A stretch of DNA of 64,000 nt, from the NCBI RefSeq assembly GCF_003326675.1, contig NZ_JPWF01000020.1, positions 1 to 64,000 on the forward strand, written 5' to 3'. Both the position numbers and the translations under genes were made by a program. A model generated the notes under the pieces. The model was not told where the DNA came from. It worked only from the letters and a program-made list of their open reading frames with translations, and did not search any database. The stretch's first letter is position 1; each line of letters begins with the position of its first letter. Source of the DNA: Thalassospira profundimaris. GTDB lineage: Bacteria > Pseudomonadota > Alphaproteobacteria > Rhodospirillales > Thalassospiraceae. This document shows positions 37,599 to 47,180 of this stretch, piece after piece.

Positions 37599-38180
37599 AT
37601 GGCATATCTGCAATCCAGATCAGGAACTTCCCGGCTGCCCCAGCTGATGCTGGCGATGCTGTTTGGACTGGTAGTCCTATTGCCTTCTGTTGGCCATTGC
37701 GCAAGCATCGATCCGTTTGTCGGCATCTATCATGGTGTCACTATCGAACATGCCGAGGATGAACTGCAGGCCCGTGATCTTGACGTCTCCATCGAAAAGA
37801 CCGAACGCGGTTTCACGGTGGATTGGGCCACCGTCATTCATAAGGAAGACGGTCGCGAAAAGAATGTATCTCTCAGCATTGAATTCTTTACGACCGAACG
37901 CCCCGACATCTATGGCAGTGCCATGCGTTCCGGTTTGTTTGGCAAGCGTATCCCCAATGACCCGCTTAAGGGCGAACCGTTCTTCTGGGCACGCATTGTT
38001 GACAAAACCCTGACCATTCACGCGCTTTATATCACCGACGAGGGCGGGTATGAAATGCAGGTCTACGAACGCAAACTTGATGAGGATGGCAACATGGATC
38101 TGGTTTTCAGCCGTTTCCGTGATGGTGAACAAATCCGCGATGTCACCGGAAAGCTGACACGTCAGAAGAAAACCTATTGA
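37599..38180 (+). CDS. Small exported protein of unknown function
   Basis: A 193-residue protein with a signal peptide (hydrophobic stretch LMLAMLFGLVVLLPSV, probable cleavage near GHCA). The mature part begins ASIDPFVGIYHG and is rich in predicted beta-strands; it looks like a lipocalin- or calycin-type barrel, but I do not recognise a named family. The start at 37599 follows GAGGG six bases upstream, preferred over 37587. Its placement after the NDUFAF6-like gene suggests a shared role, unproven. Confidence 0.8.
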   Translation: MAYLQSRSGTSRLPQLMLAMLFGLVVLLPSVGHCASIDPFVGIYHGVTIEHAEDELQARDLDVSIEKTERGFTVDWATVIHKEDGREKNVSLSIEFFTTERPDIYGSAMRSGLFGKRIPNDPLKGEPFFWARIVDKTLTIHALYITDEGGYEMQVYERKLDEDGNMDLVFSRFRDGEQIRDVTGKLTRQKKTY

Positions 38181-38205
38181 TCATCCAAGATATTGGGTAG
38201 CCAAA

Positions 38206-38236
38206 GAAAAAGCCGCATCACACGATGCGGCTTTTG
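38206..38236. terminator. Bidirectional terminator
   Basis: AAAAGCCGCATC pairs with GATGCGGCTTTT around ACAC, with A/T tracts on both sides. It serves the exported-protein gene on the plus strand and trmFO on the minus strand. Confidence 0.9.
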
Positions 38237-38241
38237 TCATA

Positions 38242-39588
38242 TCAGGCAGCGTTGATTGCATTGAGCCACTCGTCAAAGAGCGGAATAGCGCGATCAGAAT
38301 AAAGCTTCTTGCGATCACGACCTTTGACCCGTTTGGTCAAATCCAGATCCGGGAACAGCCCGAAATTAACGTTCATCGGCTGGAATGTGCTTTCATCCGC
38401 ACCACCGGTAATGTGGTTAAGAAGCGCCCCCATCGCGGTTGCCAAAGGCGGTGTTGGAATGGCTTTTCCAGCTTTTTCTGCAGCGGTGAAACGCCCGACC
38501 ATCAAACCGACTGCCGCACTTTCAACATACCCTTCGCATCCCGTGATCTGACCGGCAAACCGCAAGTCCGGGCGGGATTTAAGTCGCAGGGTCGGGTCCA
38601 GCAAACGTGGAGAATTCAGGAAGGTATTGCGGTGAATGCCGCCCAAGCGGGCAAATTCGGCATTTTCCAGTCCCGGAATGGTGCGGAACACATCAATCTG
38701 TGCACCGTATTTCAATTTGGTCTGGAAGCCGACCATGTTGTAAAGCGTGCCAAGCGCATTGTCCTGACGCAGCTGAACAATCGCGCGCGGCTTAACAGTC
38801 GGATTGTGCGGGTTGGTCAACCCGACCGGTTTCATCGGACCATGGCGCAGAGTTTCACGGCCACGTTCGGCCATCACTTCGATCGGCAGGCAACCGTCAA
38901 AGTAGGGAGTGTCTTTTTCCCATTCCTTGAATTCGGTTTTCTCACCTTCGATCAGGGCATCGATGAAGCGGTTATATTCATCGGTATCCATCGGACAGTT
39001 GATGTAATCCTTGCCATCGCCCTTGTCATAGCGCGACTGGAACCAGGCTTTATCAAAATCGATGCTTTCCTTATAGACAATCGGTGCAATTGCATCAAAG
39101 AAGGCAAGGCTTGCTTCGCCGGTTGCGGTGCGAATGGCCTCGGCCAGCGCCCCGGATGTCAGCGGGCCGGTGGCGATGATTGTGTTTTCCCATTCCTGGG
39201 GCGGCAGACCATCAATCTCGCCGCGTTCCATCGTAATCAGCGGATGGTTTTCAAGCGTGTCGGTAACAGCCTGGGAAAAGCCTTCGCGGTCAACGGCCAA
39301 GGCCGCACCAGCGGGTACTTTATGTTCGTCCGCACACCGCATGATGATTGATCCGGCACGGCGCATTTCATCATGGATCAGGCCAACGGCATTATATTCC
39401 TTGTCATCGGACCGGAAGGAGTTCGAACAGACCAGTTCGGCGCATTTATCGGTATGGTGTGCGTCGGTTGGTCGGACAGGGCGCATTTCATGCAGGATCA
39501 CCGGTACACCGGCCTCTGCCAGTTGCCAGGCGGCTTCACTGCCAGCCAGACCGGCGCCGATAATATGAACAGGTTTGACCGTATCCAC
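38242..39588 (-). CDS. trmFO: tRNA (uracil-54-C5)-methyltransferase TrmFO
   Basis: A 448-residue folate- and FAD-dependent enzyme that makes ribothymidine at tRNA position 54. [23 protein letters not shown] is the FAD-binding N-terminus, followed by the diagnostic [14 protein letters not shown] and [17 protein letters not shown], then [14 protein letters not shown] and [14 protein letters not shown] placed the GTG start at 39588 because GAGGAG lies nine bases upstream and it gives the family N-terminus; an upstream ATG at 39636 is in frame. Confidence 0.96.
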   Translation of the reverse strand: MDTVKPVHIIGAGLAGSEAAWQLAEAGVPVILHEMRPVRPTDAHHTDKCAELVCSNSFRSDDKEYNAVGLIHDEMRRAGSIIMRCADEHKVPAGAALAVDREGFSQAVTDTLENHPLITMERGEIDGLPPQEWENTIIATGPLTSGALAEAIRTATGEASLAFFDAIAPIVYKESIDFDKAWFQSRYDKGDGKDYINCPMDTDEYNRFIDALIEGEKTEFKEWEKDTPYFDGCLPIEVMAERGRETLRHGPMKPVGLTNPHNPTVKPRAIVQLRQDNALGTLYNMVGFQTKLKYGAQIDVFRTIPGLENAEFARLGGIHRNTFLNSPRLLDPTLRLKSRPDLRFAGQITGCEGYVESAAVGLMVGRFTAAEKAGKAIPTPPLATAMGALLNHITGGADESTFQPMNVNFGLFPDLDLTKRVKGRDRKKLYSDRAIPLFDEWLNAINAA

Positions 39589-39784
39589 GTCTGTGAACTC
39601 CTCACAAAGAATGCTTTTTAAACTTGGCACACACATAGCGGTGCATTGGGGCGGATTTCAAGTCATTTGCGTCGATACTGTCACCATGATCACGCATGGC
39701 GGCATGATAATTTCACAAAGCCACGACCATTGCGTCTTAAATGCCAGACTTGTTGTGTCAAACATCTGCGAAACTGGGGATGAA

Positions 39785-40753
39785 ATGAGTTACCCGCATC
39801 ACCCATATGGCTATGACCCAACCCATTGCCCGGTAATCGGTCTTGTGCCGCGCCGGCGACACCTGCGCGAGGTTGTTTGCGAGCCGTCCGATGATGGGAC
39901 CGATACCCCGGATACAACAGAGGGCAGGGATCGCAGGCACGGTTTTCCGTTCGGCGGCTTTTCTGATGGTGTATTCACCCCGACTGATATTGAAAGCATG
40001 ATCGAGTACGTGGTTGCGACCCGACAAGGGTGGCGCGCATCCCAAGTCATGCGGTCCTTCTTGCGTTGGTGGCGCTTGCCAACGACAACTGATGCTGGTG
40101 CTTCAGATAAAAAGAAATCCGACGCAGTCCTGATGCTTCTCGCATTGAACCAGGGGCGTGATGGATTTGTTCAGGGGTATTTGCATGACCTTGATGAAAA
40201 TATTAAGGAACGCGCTGATTTGTCATCACCCGACGGGCAAATCGGTAGGGCATTTAACAACAGCCTGCGGATCGCGGCCTTTGCCTTGGCACTTTCGCCG
40301 ATTGTCCTGATTTTCGCTGTTTTGATGTTTGTTCAGATCGATACCATCATCAGCGCAGGCAACGGGAAACTGTTCGGATTCAGCTATGATCTTCTTTTCT
40401 TTGTGGGCAGCTTTGGCGCAATCGGGGCATTGACCAGCATGATGATGCGCTTGGGCAAGGAAACGCCTTGGGCGGAAATGGAACCATCATCGGTCTTCTT
40501 CAATTTTCTGTTCCGACCATGCATGGGGTTTTGCTTTGCGCTGATCGTGCTTTTGGCATTGCGTGCGGGCATTTTACCCATTCCACTTGAAGAACTACAT
40601 AATCTTGATGATCTCGATCAGATCAGCAGTTCCCCGGTTGCCGGACAGCAATTATCGATCGTTCTGGTTTTCGGTTTCCTGTCAGGGTTTAGCGAGCGGC
40701 TTAGCAGTGCACTGGTGAGAAAGGTTGAAAACCGGCTTACCAGTGACGGGTAG
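39785..40753 (+). CDS. Multi-spanning membrane protein of unknown function
   Basis: A 322-residue protein that I do not recognise. The first 160 residues are soluble, with polar stretches, and are followed by four likely membrane helices near residues 162-184, 203-221, 245-264 and 288-304. The C-terminus (SGFSERLSSALVRKVENRL) is a cytoplasmic amphipathic helix. The start at 39785 is preceded by GGGGATGA; an earlier ATG at 39575 lies inside the divergent trmFO region. It has no operon partners, and a terminator follows. There is no catalytic motif that I can name. Confidence 0.78.
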   Translation: MSYPHHPYGYDPTHCPVIGLVPRRRHLREVVCEPSDDGTDTPDTTEGRDRRHGFPFGGFSDGVFTPTDIESMIEYVVATRQGWRASQVMRSFLRWWRLPTTTDAGASDKKKSDAVLMLLALNQGRDGFVQGYLHDLDENIKERADLSSPDGQIGRAFNNSLRIAAFALALSPIVLIFAVLMFVQIDTIISAGNGKLFGFSYDLLFFVGSFGAIGALTSMMMRLGKETPWAEMEPSSVFFNFLFRPCMGFCFALIVLLALRAGILPIPLEELHNLDDLDQISSSPVAGQQLSIVLVFGFLSGFSERLSSALVRKVENRLTSDG

Positions 40754-40763
40754 GCCAAACAAG

Positions 40764-40796
40764 AAGGGCAGCCTTTGCAAGCTGCCCTTTGTTTTA
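40764..40796. terminator. Bidirectional terminator
   Basis: AAGGGCAGC pairs with GCTGCCCTT, flanked by an A-rich 5' side and TGTTTTATT. It ends the membrane-protein gene on one strand and uvrA on the other. Confidence 0.88.
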
Positions 40797-43622
40797 TTCA
40801 AGACCAAGATGGCGTTTCAGATACTTCCCGGTATAGCTGCGATCATTCCCCATGATTGCCTCTGGCGTGCCTGTGCCGACCAGTTGCCCGCCGCCGTCAC
40901 CACCTTCCGGTCCGATATCAATGATCCAGTCAGCGGTTTTGATCACATCAAGATTATGTTCAATCACAACCACGGTGTTGCCTTGATCAACAAGGGTATG
41001 AAGGACCTCTAGCAACTTGCGGATATCATGGAAATGAAGACCTGTGGTCGGTTCATCCAGGATATAGATTGTCCGGCCTGTTGCCCGTTTTGACAGTTCC
41101 TTGGCAAGTTTCACACGCTGCGCTTCACCGCCCGACAGGGTCGTCGCCTGCTGGCCAAGATGGATATAGGAAAGGCCAACCTGTTTAAGCGTCTCCATCT
41201 TGTCACGAATGGATGGAACCGCCTTGAAGAACTCGGCACCTTCTTCAACAGTCATATCAAGTACGTCGGATATCGACTTTCCCTTAAAGGATATTTCCAA
41301 CGTCTCGCGGTTATAGCGTTTGCCTTTGCACTGATCACAGGTGACATAGACGTCGGGCAGGAAGTGCATCTCGATCTTGATGACACCATCCCCCTGACAG
41401 GCCTCGCAACGGCCGCCCTTGACGTTAAACGAAAAACGCCCGGGCTTGTAGCCACGTGTTTTGGCCTCTGGCAGCTGTGCAAACCATTCACGGATTGGCG
41501 TAAAGGCACCGGTGTAGGTGACAGGGTTCGAACGCGGAGTTCGGCCAATCGGGCTTTGATCAATATCGATAATCTTGTCGATCAGCTCGACACCGGTAAT
41601 CGCATCATGTGCACCCGGATGGTTACGGGCGTTATGCATCCGCTTCGCGAGCGCCTTGTAAAGCGTCTCGATGACCAGACTGGATTTACCGCCACCCGAT
41701 ACGCCGGTCACGGAAATGAACTTGCCCAATGGGAAGTCGACATCAATCCCCTGAAGGTTGTTGGCCCTGGCACCCTTGATGGTGATCGCCTTGCCATTAC
41801 CTTTGCGACGTTCCTTGGGAACCGCAATCTGTTCGATCCCGACCAGATATTTGCCCGTCAGGCTTTCCGGGTTTTGTTGAATTTCTTCTGGTGTTCCCTG
41901 GGCGACAATCCGGCCACCGTGAATACCGGCACCCGGCCCCATGTCGATTACATAATCAGCCGCACGAATGGCGTCTTCATCATGTTCGACGACCAATACG
42001 GTATTGCCCAAGTCACGCAAGCGTTTCAGGGTTTCAAGCAGGCGATCATTGTCGCGCTGATGCAGGCCAATTGATGGTTCATCAAGCACATAAAGAACGC
42101 CGGTCAAGCCCGATCCGATCTGTGATGCCAGACGGATACGCTGACTTTCACCACCCGAAAGGGTTCCAGAAGTTCGTGACATCGAAAGATAATCAAGCCC
42201 GACATCACGCAGGAACCTTAGTCGGTCATTGATTTCACGCAGAATACGGCGAGCGATCTCGGTTTCTTTTTCGTTCAGCTTGTCTTCAAGTCCGACGAAC
42301 CAGTCACCGGCCTTAGCAATCGACAGGTCCGTGATCTGCGAAATATCGTTCCCGTCAACTTTTACGGCCAATGCTTCTGGTTTCAGGCGCTTACCCGAAC
42401 AGGTCGGGCAGTGCGACACCATTTGATATTTCGAAAGTTCATCGCGTGCCCATTGGCTGTCTGTTTCACGCCAACGGCGCGCCATATTGGGAATTACACC
42501 TTCGAACGGACGCGAAACCTTGTAACTGCGTGATCCGTCGTCATAGGTGACCGTGACTTCTTCTTCGCCAGAACCATGCAGGATGATGTCCTGGGCCTTT
42601 TTCGACAGTTTTTCCCAAGCCACATTGGTTTTGAAACCAAAATGCTTGGCGACCGATTTCAGGGTCTGAAGATAGTATTTTGATGTGCTGCTTGCCCAGG
42701 GTGCGACGGCACCATCTTCCAGCGTCTTGCTTTCATCCGGGACGACCAGCATCGGATCGAATTCCATCTGGGTACCCAGACCGTCACAGGCCGGGCAGGC
42801 GCCAAACGGGTTGTTGAATGAAAACAGACGCGGTTCGATTTCTTCGATGGTGAAACCGGAAACCGGGCAAGCGAACTTGGCCGAGAACACGGTGGTTTCG
42901 CCGGATTTGGCATCTTCGGTAAGGACGATGCCATCGGTCAGTTCAAGTGCCGTTTCAAAGCTGTCTGCCAGACGGGTGGAAATGCCTTCCTTAACGATCA
43001 GACGGTCCACAACCACCGAAATGTCGTGTTTCAGCTTCTTGTTGAGGTCCGGCGCATCGTCAATGTCATACATCTCACCGTCAATCTTGACGCGCTGGAA
43101 GCCACGCGCCCGCAGATCACGCAATTCCTTTTTATATTCACCCTTACGACCGCGCACGATTGGCGCCAGAAGGTAAAGGCGTGTTCCTTCCTCCATCTCC
43201 ATCACACGGTCGACCATCTGCGATACAGTCTGGCTGACGATCGGAAGGCCAGTGGCCGGCGAATAGGGGATGCCGATACGAGCCCAAAGCAGACGCATAT
43301 AGTCATAAATTTCGGTTACGGTCCCCACGGTCGAACGAGGGTTGCGTGACGTGGTTTTCTGTTCGATGGAGATGGCAGGTGACAAGCCATCGATATATTC
43401 GACATCAGGCTTCTGCATCAGTTCAAGGAACTGACGGGCATATGCCGACAGACTTTCGACATAGCGACGCTGACCCTCGGCATAGATGGTGTCGAATGCC
43501 AGCGAACTTTTACCTGATCCCGACAGGCCGGTGATCACCACCAGAGAGTCGCGCGGTAACTCGACATCAATGTTCTGGAGATTGTGTTCTTTCGCACCGC
43601 GAACCGAAATTTTCGTCAGCAT
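40794..43622 (-). CDS. uvrA: Excinuclease ABC subunit A
   Basis: A 942-residue damage-recognition ATPase of nucleotide excision repair. Two ABC modules are present: N-terminal Walker [10 protein letters not shown] and C-terminal GVSGGGKSS, each with an LSGGE signature ([22 protein letters not shown]) and Walker B ([28 protein letters not shown]). The zinc fingers are CPACDGLG and [18 protein letters not shown]. The start at 43622 ([15 protein letters not shown]) is the usual N-terminus; an earlier ATG at 43688 is unlikely. I did not find a LexA box upstream. uvrB and uvrC are not in the window. Confidence 0.98.
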   Translation of the reverse strand: MLTKISVRGAKEHNLQNIDVELPRDSLVVITGLSGSGKSSLAFDTIYAEGQRRYVESLSAYARQFLELMQKPDVEYIDGLSPAISIEQKTTSRNPRSTVGTVTEIYDYMRLLWARIGIPYSPATGLPIVSQTVSQMVDRVMEMEEGTRLYLLAPIVRGRKGEYKKELRDLRARGFQRVKIDGEMYDIDDAPDLNKKLKHDISVVVDRLIVKEGISTRLADSFETALELTDGIVLTEDAKSGETTVFSAKFACPVSGFTIEEIEPRLFSFNNPFGACPACDGLGTQMEFDPMLVVPDESKTLEDGAVAPWASSTSKYYLQTLKSVAKHFGFKTNVAWEKLSKKAQDIILHGSGEEEVTVTYDDGSRSYKVSRPFEGVIPNMARRWRETDSQWARDELSKYQMVSHCPTCSGKRLKPEALAVKVDGNDISQITDLSIAKAGDWFVGLEDKLNEKETEIARRILREINDRLRFLRDVGLDYLSMSRTSGTLSGGESQRIRLASQIGSGLTGVLYVLDEPSIGLHQRDNDRLLETLKRLRDLGNTVLVVEHDEDAIRAADYVIDMGPGAGIHGGRIVAQGTPEEIQQNPESLTGKYLVGIEQIAVPKERRKGNGKAITIKGARANNLQGIDVDFPLGKFISVTGVSGGGKSSLVIETLYKALAKRMHNARNHPGAHDAITGVELIDKIIDIDQSPIGRTPRSNPVTYTGAFTPIREWFAQLPEAKTRGYKPGRFSFNVKGGRCEACQGDGVIKIEMHFLPDVYVTCDQCKGKRYNRETLEISFKGKSISDVLDMTVEEGAEFFKAVPSIRDKMETLKQVGLSYIHLGQQATTLSGGEAQRVKLAKELSKRATGRTIYILDEPTTGLHFHDIRKLLEVLHTLVDQGNTVVVIEHNLDVIKTADWIIDIGPEGGDGGGQLVGTGTPEAIMGNDRSYTGKYLKRHLGLE

Positions 43623-43758
43623 GTCGGGCCTTTTGTTCCTGAATTGTTCGGAATGTGTATAGAGGACGCCAACGCTATACGCAAGCACACCCCTGACAGT
43701 TCCTGTCAGTATTTGTCAGGAGACTGTCATTTCACAATGACCGCCCGCATGGAGACAC

Positions 43759-43790
43759 GAAAAAACCCGCCGAACAAGTCCGGCGGGCTT
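43759..43790 (-). terminator. Rho-independent terminator of the amino-sugar operon
   Basis: On the minus strand CCCGCCG pairs with CGGCGGG around a loop and is followed by TTTTTTCG. It sits downstream of the fba stop and ends the left amino-sugar operon. Confidence 0.9.
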
Positions 43791-43833
43791 CATGATTCCT
43801 GTGACCATATTGGTCAGCCGAGCCTGAATTGGC

Positions 43834-44913
43834 TTAGCCTTTGGTAACCGAGCGACCGGTTGCACCAAGATCCTTGAACGCTTCTTCGAGGCGGGCTGCC
43901 ATCGAAAGTTCAGCTTCACGAACCCACATGCGCGGGTCATAGTTCTTTTTGTACGGTTTATCCGTTTCCGGATCGACCTGATACTTGAAGGCACGTGCAT
44001 TGGCTTCGACATATTCGCCAACCGGGCGGGAATATGCGAACTGGGTATCGGTATCGATATTCATCTTGAAGACGCCGTAACCGACTGCTTCTTCGATTTT
44101 CTCTTTTTCCGAACCGGAACCGCCGTGGAACACGAAGTCCAGCGGACGATCACCAAGGCCATGTTTCTCGGAAACGAATTTCTGGCTTTCCAGAAGGATT
44201 TCCGGGCGCAGCTTTACGTTACCCGGCTTGTAGACACCGTGAACGTTGCCAAATGCCGCTGCGACCGAGAAATGGCCAAGCGGAGAAAGGCGACGATAGG
44301 CTTCTTCAACTTCTTCCGGACGGGTGTAAAGGCGCGGATCGATCTCGTCGCTTGAGGTATCAAGCTCGTGACCAATACCGTCTTCTTCGCCACCGGTAAC
44401 GCCCAGTTCGATTTCCAGACTCATTTCGATGGCGGACATGCGCTTCAGGAAGGTTTCGCAGGTCGACAGGTTGTCTTCGAGCGATTCTTCGGACAGATCA
44501 AGCATGTGCGAGCTGTAAAGTGCCTGGCCGGTTTCGGCATAGGCCTTTTCGCTCCATTTCAGCATTGCATCGACCCACGGAACGAACTTGCGGTTCGCGT
44601 GATCGGTATGCATGACAACAGCAACACCATAATATTCAGCAAGAAGCTGCGCATGACGGGCAGCCGAAACAGCACCAACAACACGGGCTGCATCAGCGTC
44701 CTTGATGCCCTTGCCAGCAAAGAACTGCGCGCCACCATTCGAAAGCTGAATGATGATGTCAGAACCGGCATTTGCAGCGGCTTCAAGAGCTGCGTTCAAC
44801 GTGCTTGACGTTGTGATATTCACAGCGGGAAGGGCGTAACCGTCCTGTTTACAAGCAGCGACAAGGTCACGGTAGGCAGCACCGGTAACAACACCGGGTT
44901 TAACGGAAGGCAT
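43834..44913 (-). CDS. fba: Class II fructose-bisphosphate aldolase
   Basis: A 359-residue zinc aldolase of the FbaA type, splitting fructose-1,6-bisphosphate or running the reverse in gluconeogenesis. VVMHTDHANRKF at residues about 99-110 carries the zinc-site His and the catalytic Asp104, and GVTGGEEDG and FVFHGGSGSEKEKI are the family glycine loops. The long size favours FbaA over the shorter tagatose-bisphosphate aldolases (about 285 residues). It is the last gene of the amino-sugar operon, 20 bp after the oxidoreductase, with a terminator behind it. It could be the cell's main aldolase or be tied to sugar output from NagB-II. Confidence 0.93.
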   Translation of the reverse strand: MPSVKPGVVTGAAYRDLVAACKQDGYALPAVNITTSSTLNAALEAAANAGSDIIIQLSNGGAQFFAGKGIKDADAARVVGAVSAARHAQLLAEYYGVAVVMHTDHANRKFVPWVDAMLKWSEKAYAETGQALYSSHMLDLSEESLEDNLSTCETFLKRMSAIEMSLEIELGVTGGEEDGIGHELDTSSDEIDPRLYTRPEEVEEAYRRLSPLGHFSVAAAFGNVHGVYKPGNVKLRPEILLESQKFVSEKHGLGDRPLDFVFHGGSGSEKEKIEEAVGYGVFKMNIDTDTQFAYSRPVGEYVEANARAFKYQVDPETDKPYKKNYDPRMWVREAELSMAARLEEAFKDLGATGRSVTKG

Positions 44914-44933
44914 GTGGGTACTCCTCCTGGGGG

Positions 44934-46001
44934 TCAGAGTAAAACAGGCGCCCCCGTGCGAACCGACTGATCCGCGGCAAGGGCAATCCTCAAAGAGCCC
45001 AATGCATCTTCCATATGCTGCGTCAGGTCAAGATTTTCCGTTATAGACTTTAGGAAAAATTGCTGTTCACGAAGGCAAAGACCATCGTGATCGGGTTCAT
45101 CATCGGTCCGGATGATCTCGTCAATCCGTGTAAATTCACCGTTGTGATCAGTATCAGCATGATGCAACCGCAAGGCATTCGTTTTGGTATGGGTATCAAT
45201 ATCAGCCGAACCGGCGCCTTTTTCTTCGACATCGGTAATCGACACGCAGCCTTTGGGACCAATCACATCCTTCACAAAGAAGGCGGTTTCACTGATCATC
45301 GGTCCCCAGCCGGCTTCGTACCAGCCAACCGACCCGTCATCGAAGCGGACCTGTAATTGACCGTAGTTATACATGTCCGGTGCGACGTCTTCGGACAGGC
45401 GCACGCCAATTGCGTTGACCGACACCGGCTTGGCACCCGTCATCAGGCACATGATATCAAGATAATGCACGCCACAATCAACAATGGGCGATACGCTGTT
45501 AAGCAATCGTTTGTGGGTTTCCCAGAAAGCACCGCTGCTTTGCTGATTAAGGTTCATGCGCATGACAAGCGGTTTGCCAAGGGTCTTGGCAATTTCGACG
45601 AACTTTTCCCAGGACGGGTGATGACGCAGGATGTAACCGATAACAAGCTTGCGGTCATGTTTGCGGGCACTGGCCACAACCCGCTCGGCATCCTCGACAG
45701 TGGCAGCAAGCGGCTTCTCGATAAAAACATGCGCACCGGATTCAAACGCCGCGATGGCAAAATCGGCATGTGTTTCGGTATAGGTGTTGATTGACACCGC
45801 ATCCGGCTTGGTTGTCTCCAATGCCGTATAAAAATCGGTGAATTGCGGATAGTCGGCAAAACCATCAGGAAGCTTGTCTACCGGGATTTCGGAACGGGCA
45901 CAAATGCCTACGATTTCGTATCCATCCAATGCGTGATAGGCCTTTGCATGGGGCATGCCCATATTGCCAAGACCAATAACAAGAATACGAACCGGCTTCA
46001 T
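44934..46001 (-). CDS. Gfo/Idh/MocA-family oxidoreductase
   Basis: A 355-residue NAD(P)-dependent oxidoreductase. RILVIGLGNMGMPHAKAY at residues about 5-22 is the nucleotide-binding loop, FIEKPLAATVEDAERV is the conserved EKP motif, and DCGVHYLDIMCLM holds the catalytic His in the C-terminal domain. Members act on sugars, inositols, dihydrodiols and anhydro-sugars, and some are NAD-dependent glycosidases (GH109 and relatives). It lies between nagA and fba in the amino-sugar operon, so the substrate is probably a sugar or lactate-ether intermediate, but this is an inference. No standard MurNAc/GlcNAc route needs it. Confidence 0.9.
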   Translation of the reverse strand: MKPVRILVIGLGNMGMPHAKAYHALDGYEIVGICARSEIPVDKLPDGFADYPQFTDFYTALETTKPDAVSINTYTETHADFAIAAFESGAHVFIEKPLAATVEDAERVVASARKHDRKLVIGYILRHHPSWEKFVEIAKTLGKPLVMRMNLNQQSSGAFWETHKRLLNSVSPIVDCGVHYLDIMCLMTGAKPVSVNAIGVRLSEDVAPDMYNYGQLQVRFDDGSVGWYEAGWGPMISETAFFVKDVIGPKGCVSITDVEEKGAGSADIDTHTKTNALRLHHADTDHNGEFTRIDEIIRTDDEPDHDGLCLREQQFFLKSITENLDLTQHMEDALGSLRIALAADQSVRTGAPVLL

Positions 46002-46043
46002 TTTGTGCCTCCTGAATACCTGATAGATTATTGATTGTTTTAG

Positions 46044-47180
46044 TTATTCTGCGCCGTTGATCCAGTTGCGGGTAACTTGGTAGCTGTCATCAAACAGGAT
46101 GATATCGGCCTGATATCCCGGTGCAATACGCCCCATTTTGTCGTCGAGTTTCATGAACTCGGCCGGATACAAGGATGCCATTCTAAGGGCTTCGCCAAGC
46201 TCGATACCGATCATTTCAACGCAGTTTTTAACCGCACTGATCATATCAAGGTCAGACCCGGCAAGTGTCCCGTCGGCCAAAGCGCAACGACCGTCAGTTG
46301 CAATGATCTCCTCGCCCCCCAGGACAAAGCGTTTGTCAGCGGCACCAACTGTGGGCATGGCATCCGTCACCAGCATGATTTTACCGGTGGCTTTGGCCGT
46401 TACAGCAATCTTCACCGCCGCCGGATGGACGTGATAGCCATCAACGATCAGTCCGCACCAGGTATTGTCATCGGCCATTGCCGCACCAGCAACACCGGGC
46501 TCACGATGGGTCAGGGGGCTCATGGCGTTAAACAGATGGGTAAAGCCCCGCATACCTTCGCCAATGGCATCCTGAACGTCGTTATAGGTACCAGCGGTGT
46601 GACCGGCGCAAACCAGAACGCCTTTATCGGCAAGTTTGGCAATGGTGCCCTTGGCCGCTTTTTCAGGCGCCATGGTGACCAGGATCTTGCCATTCGACAG
46701 ACGGGTTAGAAGTTCAATCGCGTCTTCTTCCATCGGACGGATGATTTCGGCGGAATGAACGCCTTTGCGTTCTTTATTCAGATACGGACCTTCAAGGTGA
46801 ATGCCGACAATACCGGGAACGCCGGCGTCGATGGCGTCACCAACCCCTTTAATCGCGGCTTCCATCTTGTCGCGATAATCAGTGATCAGGGTCGGCAGCA
46901 TTGCCGTCGTGCCGAATTTCCGATGCGCTTCCATGATCGCACGCACACCGTCAATATCAGGCTGATCGTTTAACAGAACCCCGCCGCCGCCATTGACCTG
47001 AACATCAATCAGGCCAGGGGCCAGTATTTGGCCCTTGGCATCAATGACATCGATATCAGCGGGCAGGGCATCTGCATCACAAACTGCATCAATTTTGCCA
47101 TGACGCACAATGACCGCTTTCCCGTCGAGAAATTCAGTCCCGTCGAAAACACGGGCATTGGTAATGGCAAAATTGGTCAT
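46044..47180 (-). CDS. nagA: N-acetylglucosamine-6-phosphate deacetylase
   Basis: A 378-residue metal-dependent amidohydrolase turning GlcNAc-6-P into GlcN-6-P and acetate. PGLIDVQVNGGGG (early metal site), GIHLEGPYLNKERKGVH (substrate and metal), AGHTAGTYNDVQDAI, GFTHLFNAMSPLTHREPG, and the catalytic Asp in MLVTDAMPTVG are all present. Its ATG overlaps the preceding gene's stop (TAATG), so it is translated with NagB-II. The in-frame ATG at 47231 would lie inside nagB-II. Confidence 0.96.
   Translation of the reverse strand: MTNFAITNARVFDGTEFLDGKAVIVRHGKIDAVCDADALPADIDVIDAKGQILAPGLIDVQVNGGGGVLLNDQPDIDGVRAIMEAHRKFGTTAMLPTLITDYRDKMEAAIKGVGDAIDAGVPGIVGIHLEGPYLNKERKGVHSAEIIRPMEEDAIELLTRLSNGKILVTMAPEKAAKGTIAKLADKGVLVCAGHTAGTYNDVQDAIGEGMRGFTHLFNAMSPLTHREPGVAGAAMADDNTWCGLIVDGYHVHPAAVKIAVTAKATGKIMLVTDAMPTVGAADKRFVLGGEEIIATDGRCALADGTLAGSDLDMISAVKNCVEMIGIELGEALRMASLYPAEFMKLDDKMGRIAPGYQADIILFDDSYQVTRNWINGAE

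Noticed and set aside
38413-39351. A 312-codon plus-strand frame
   Set aside because: It is antisense to trmFO, which is intact.
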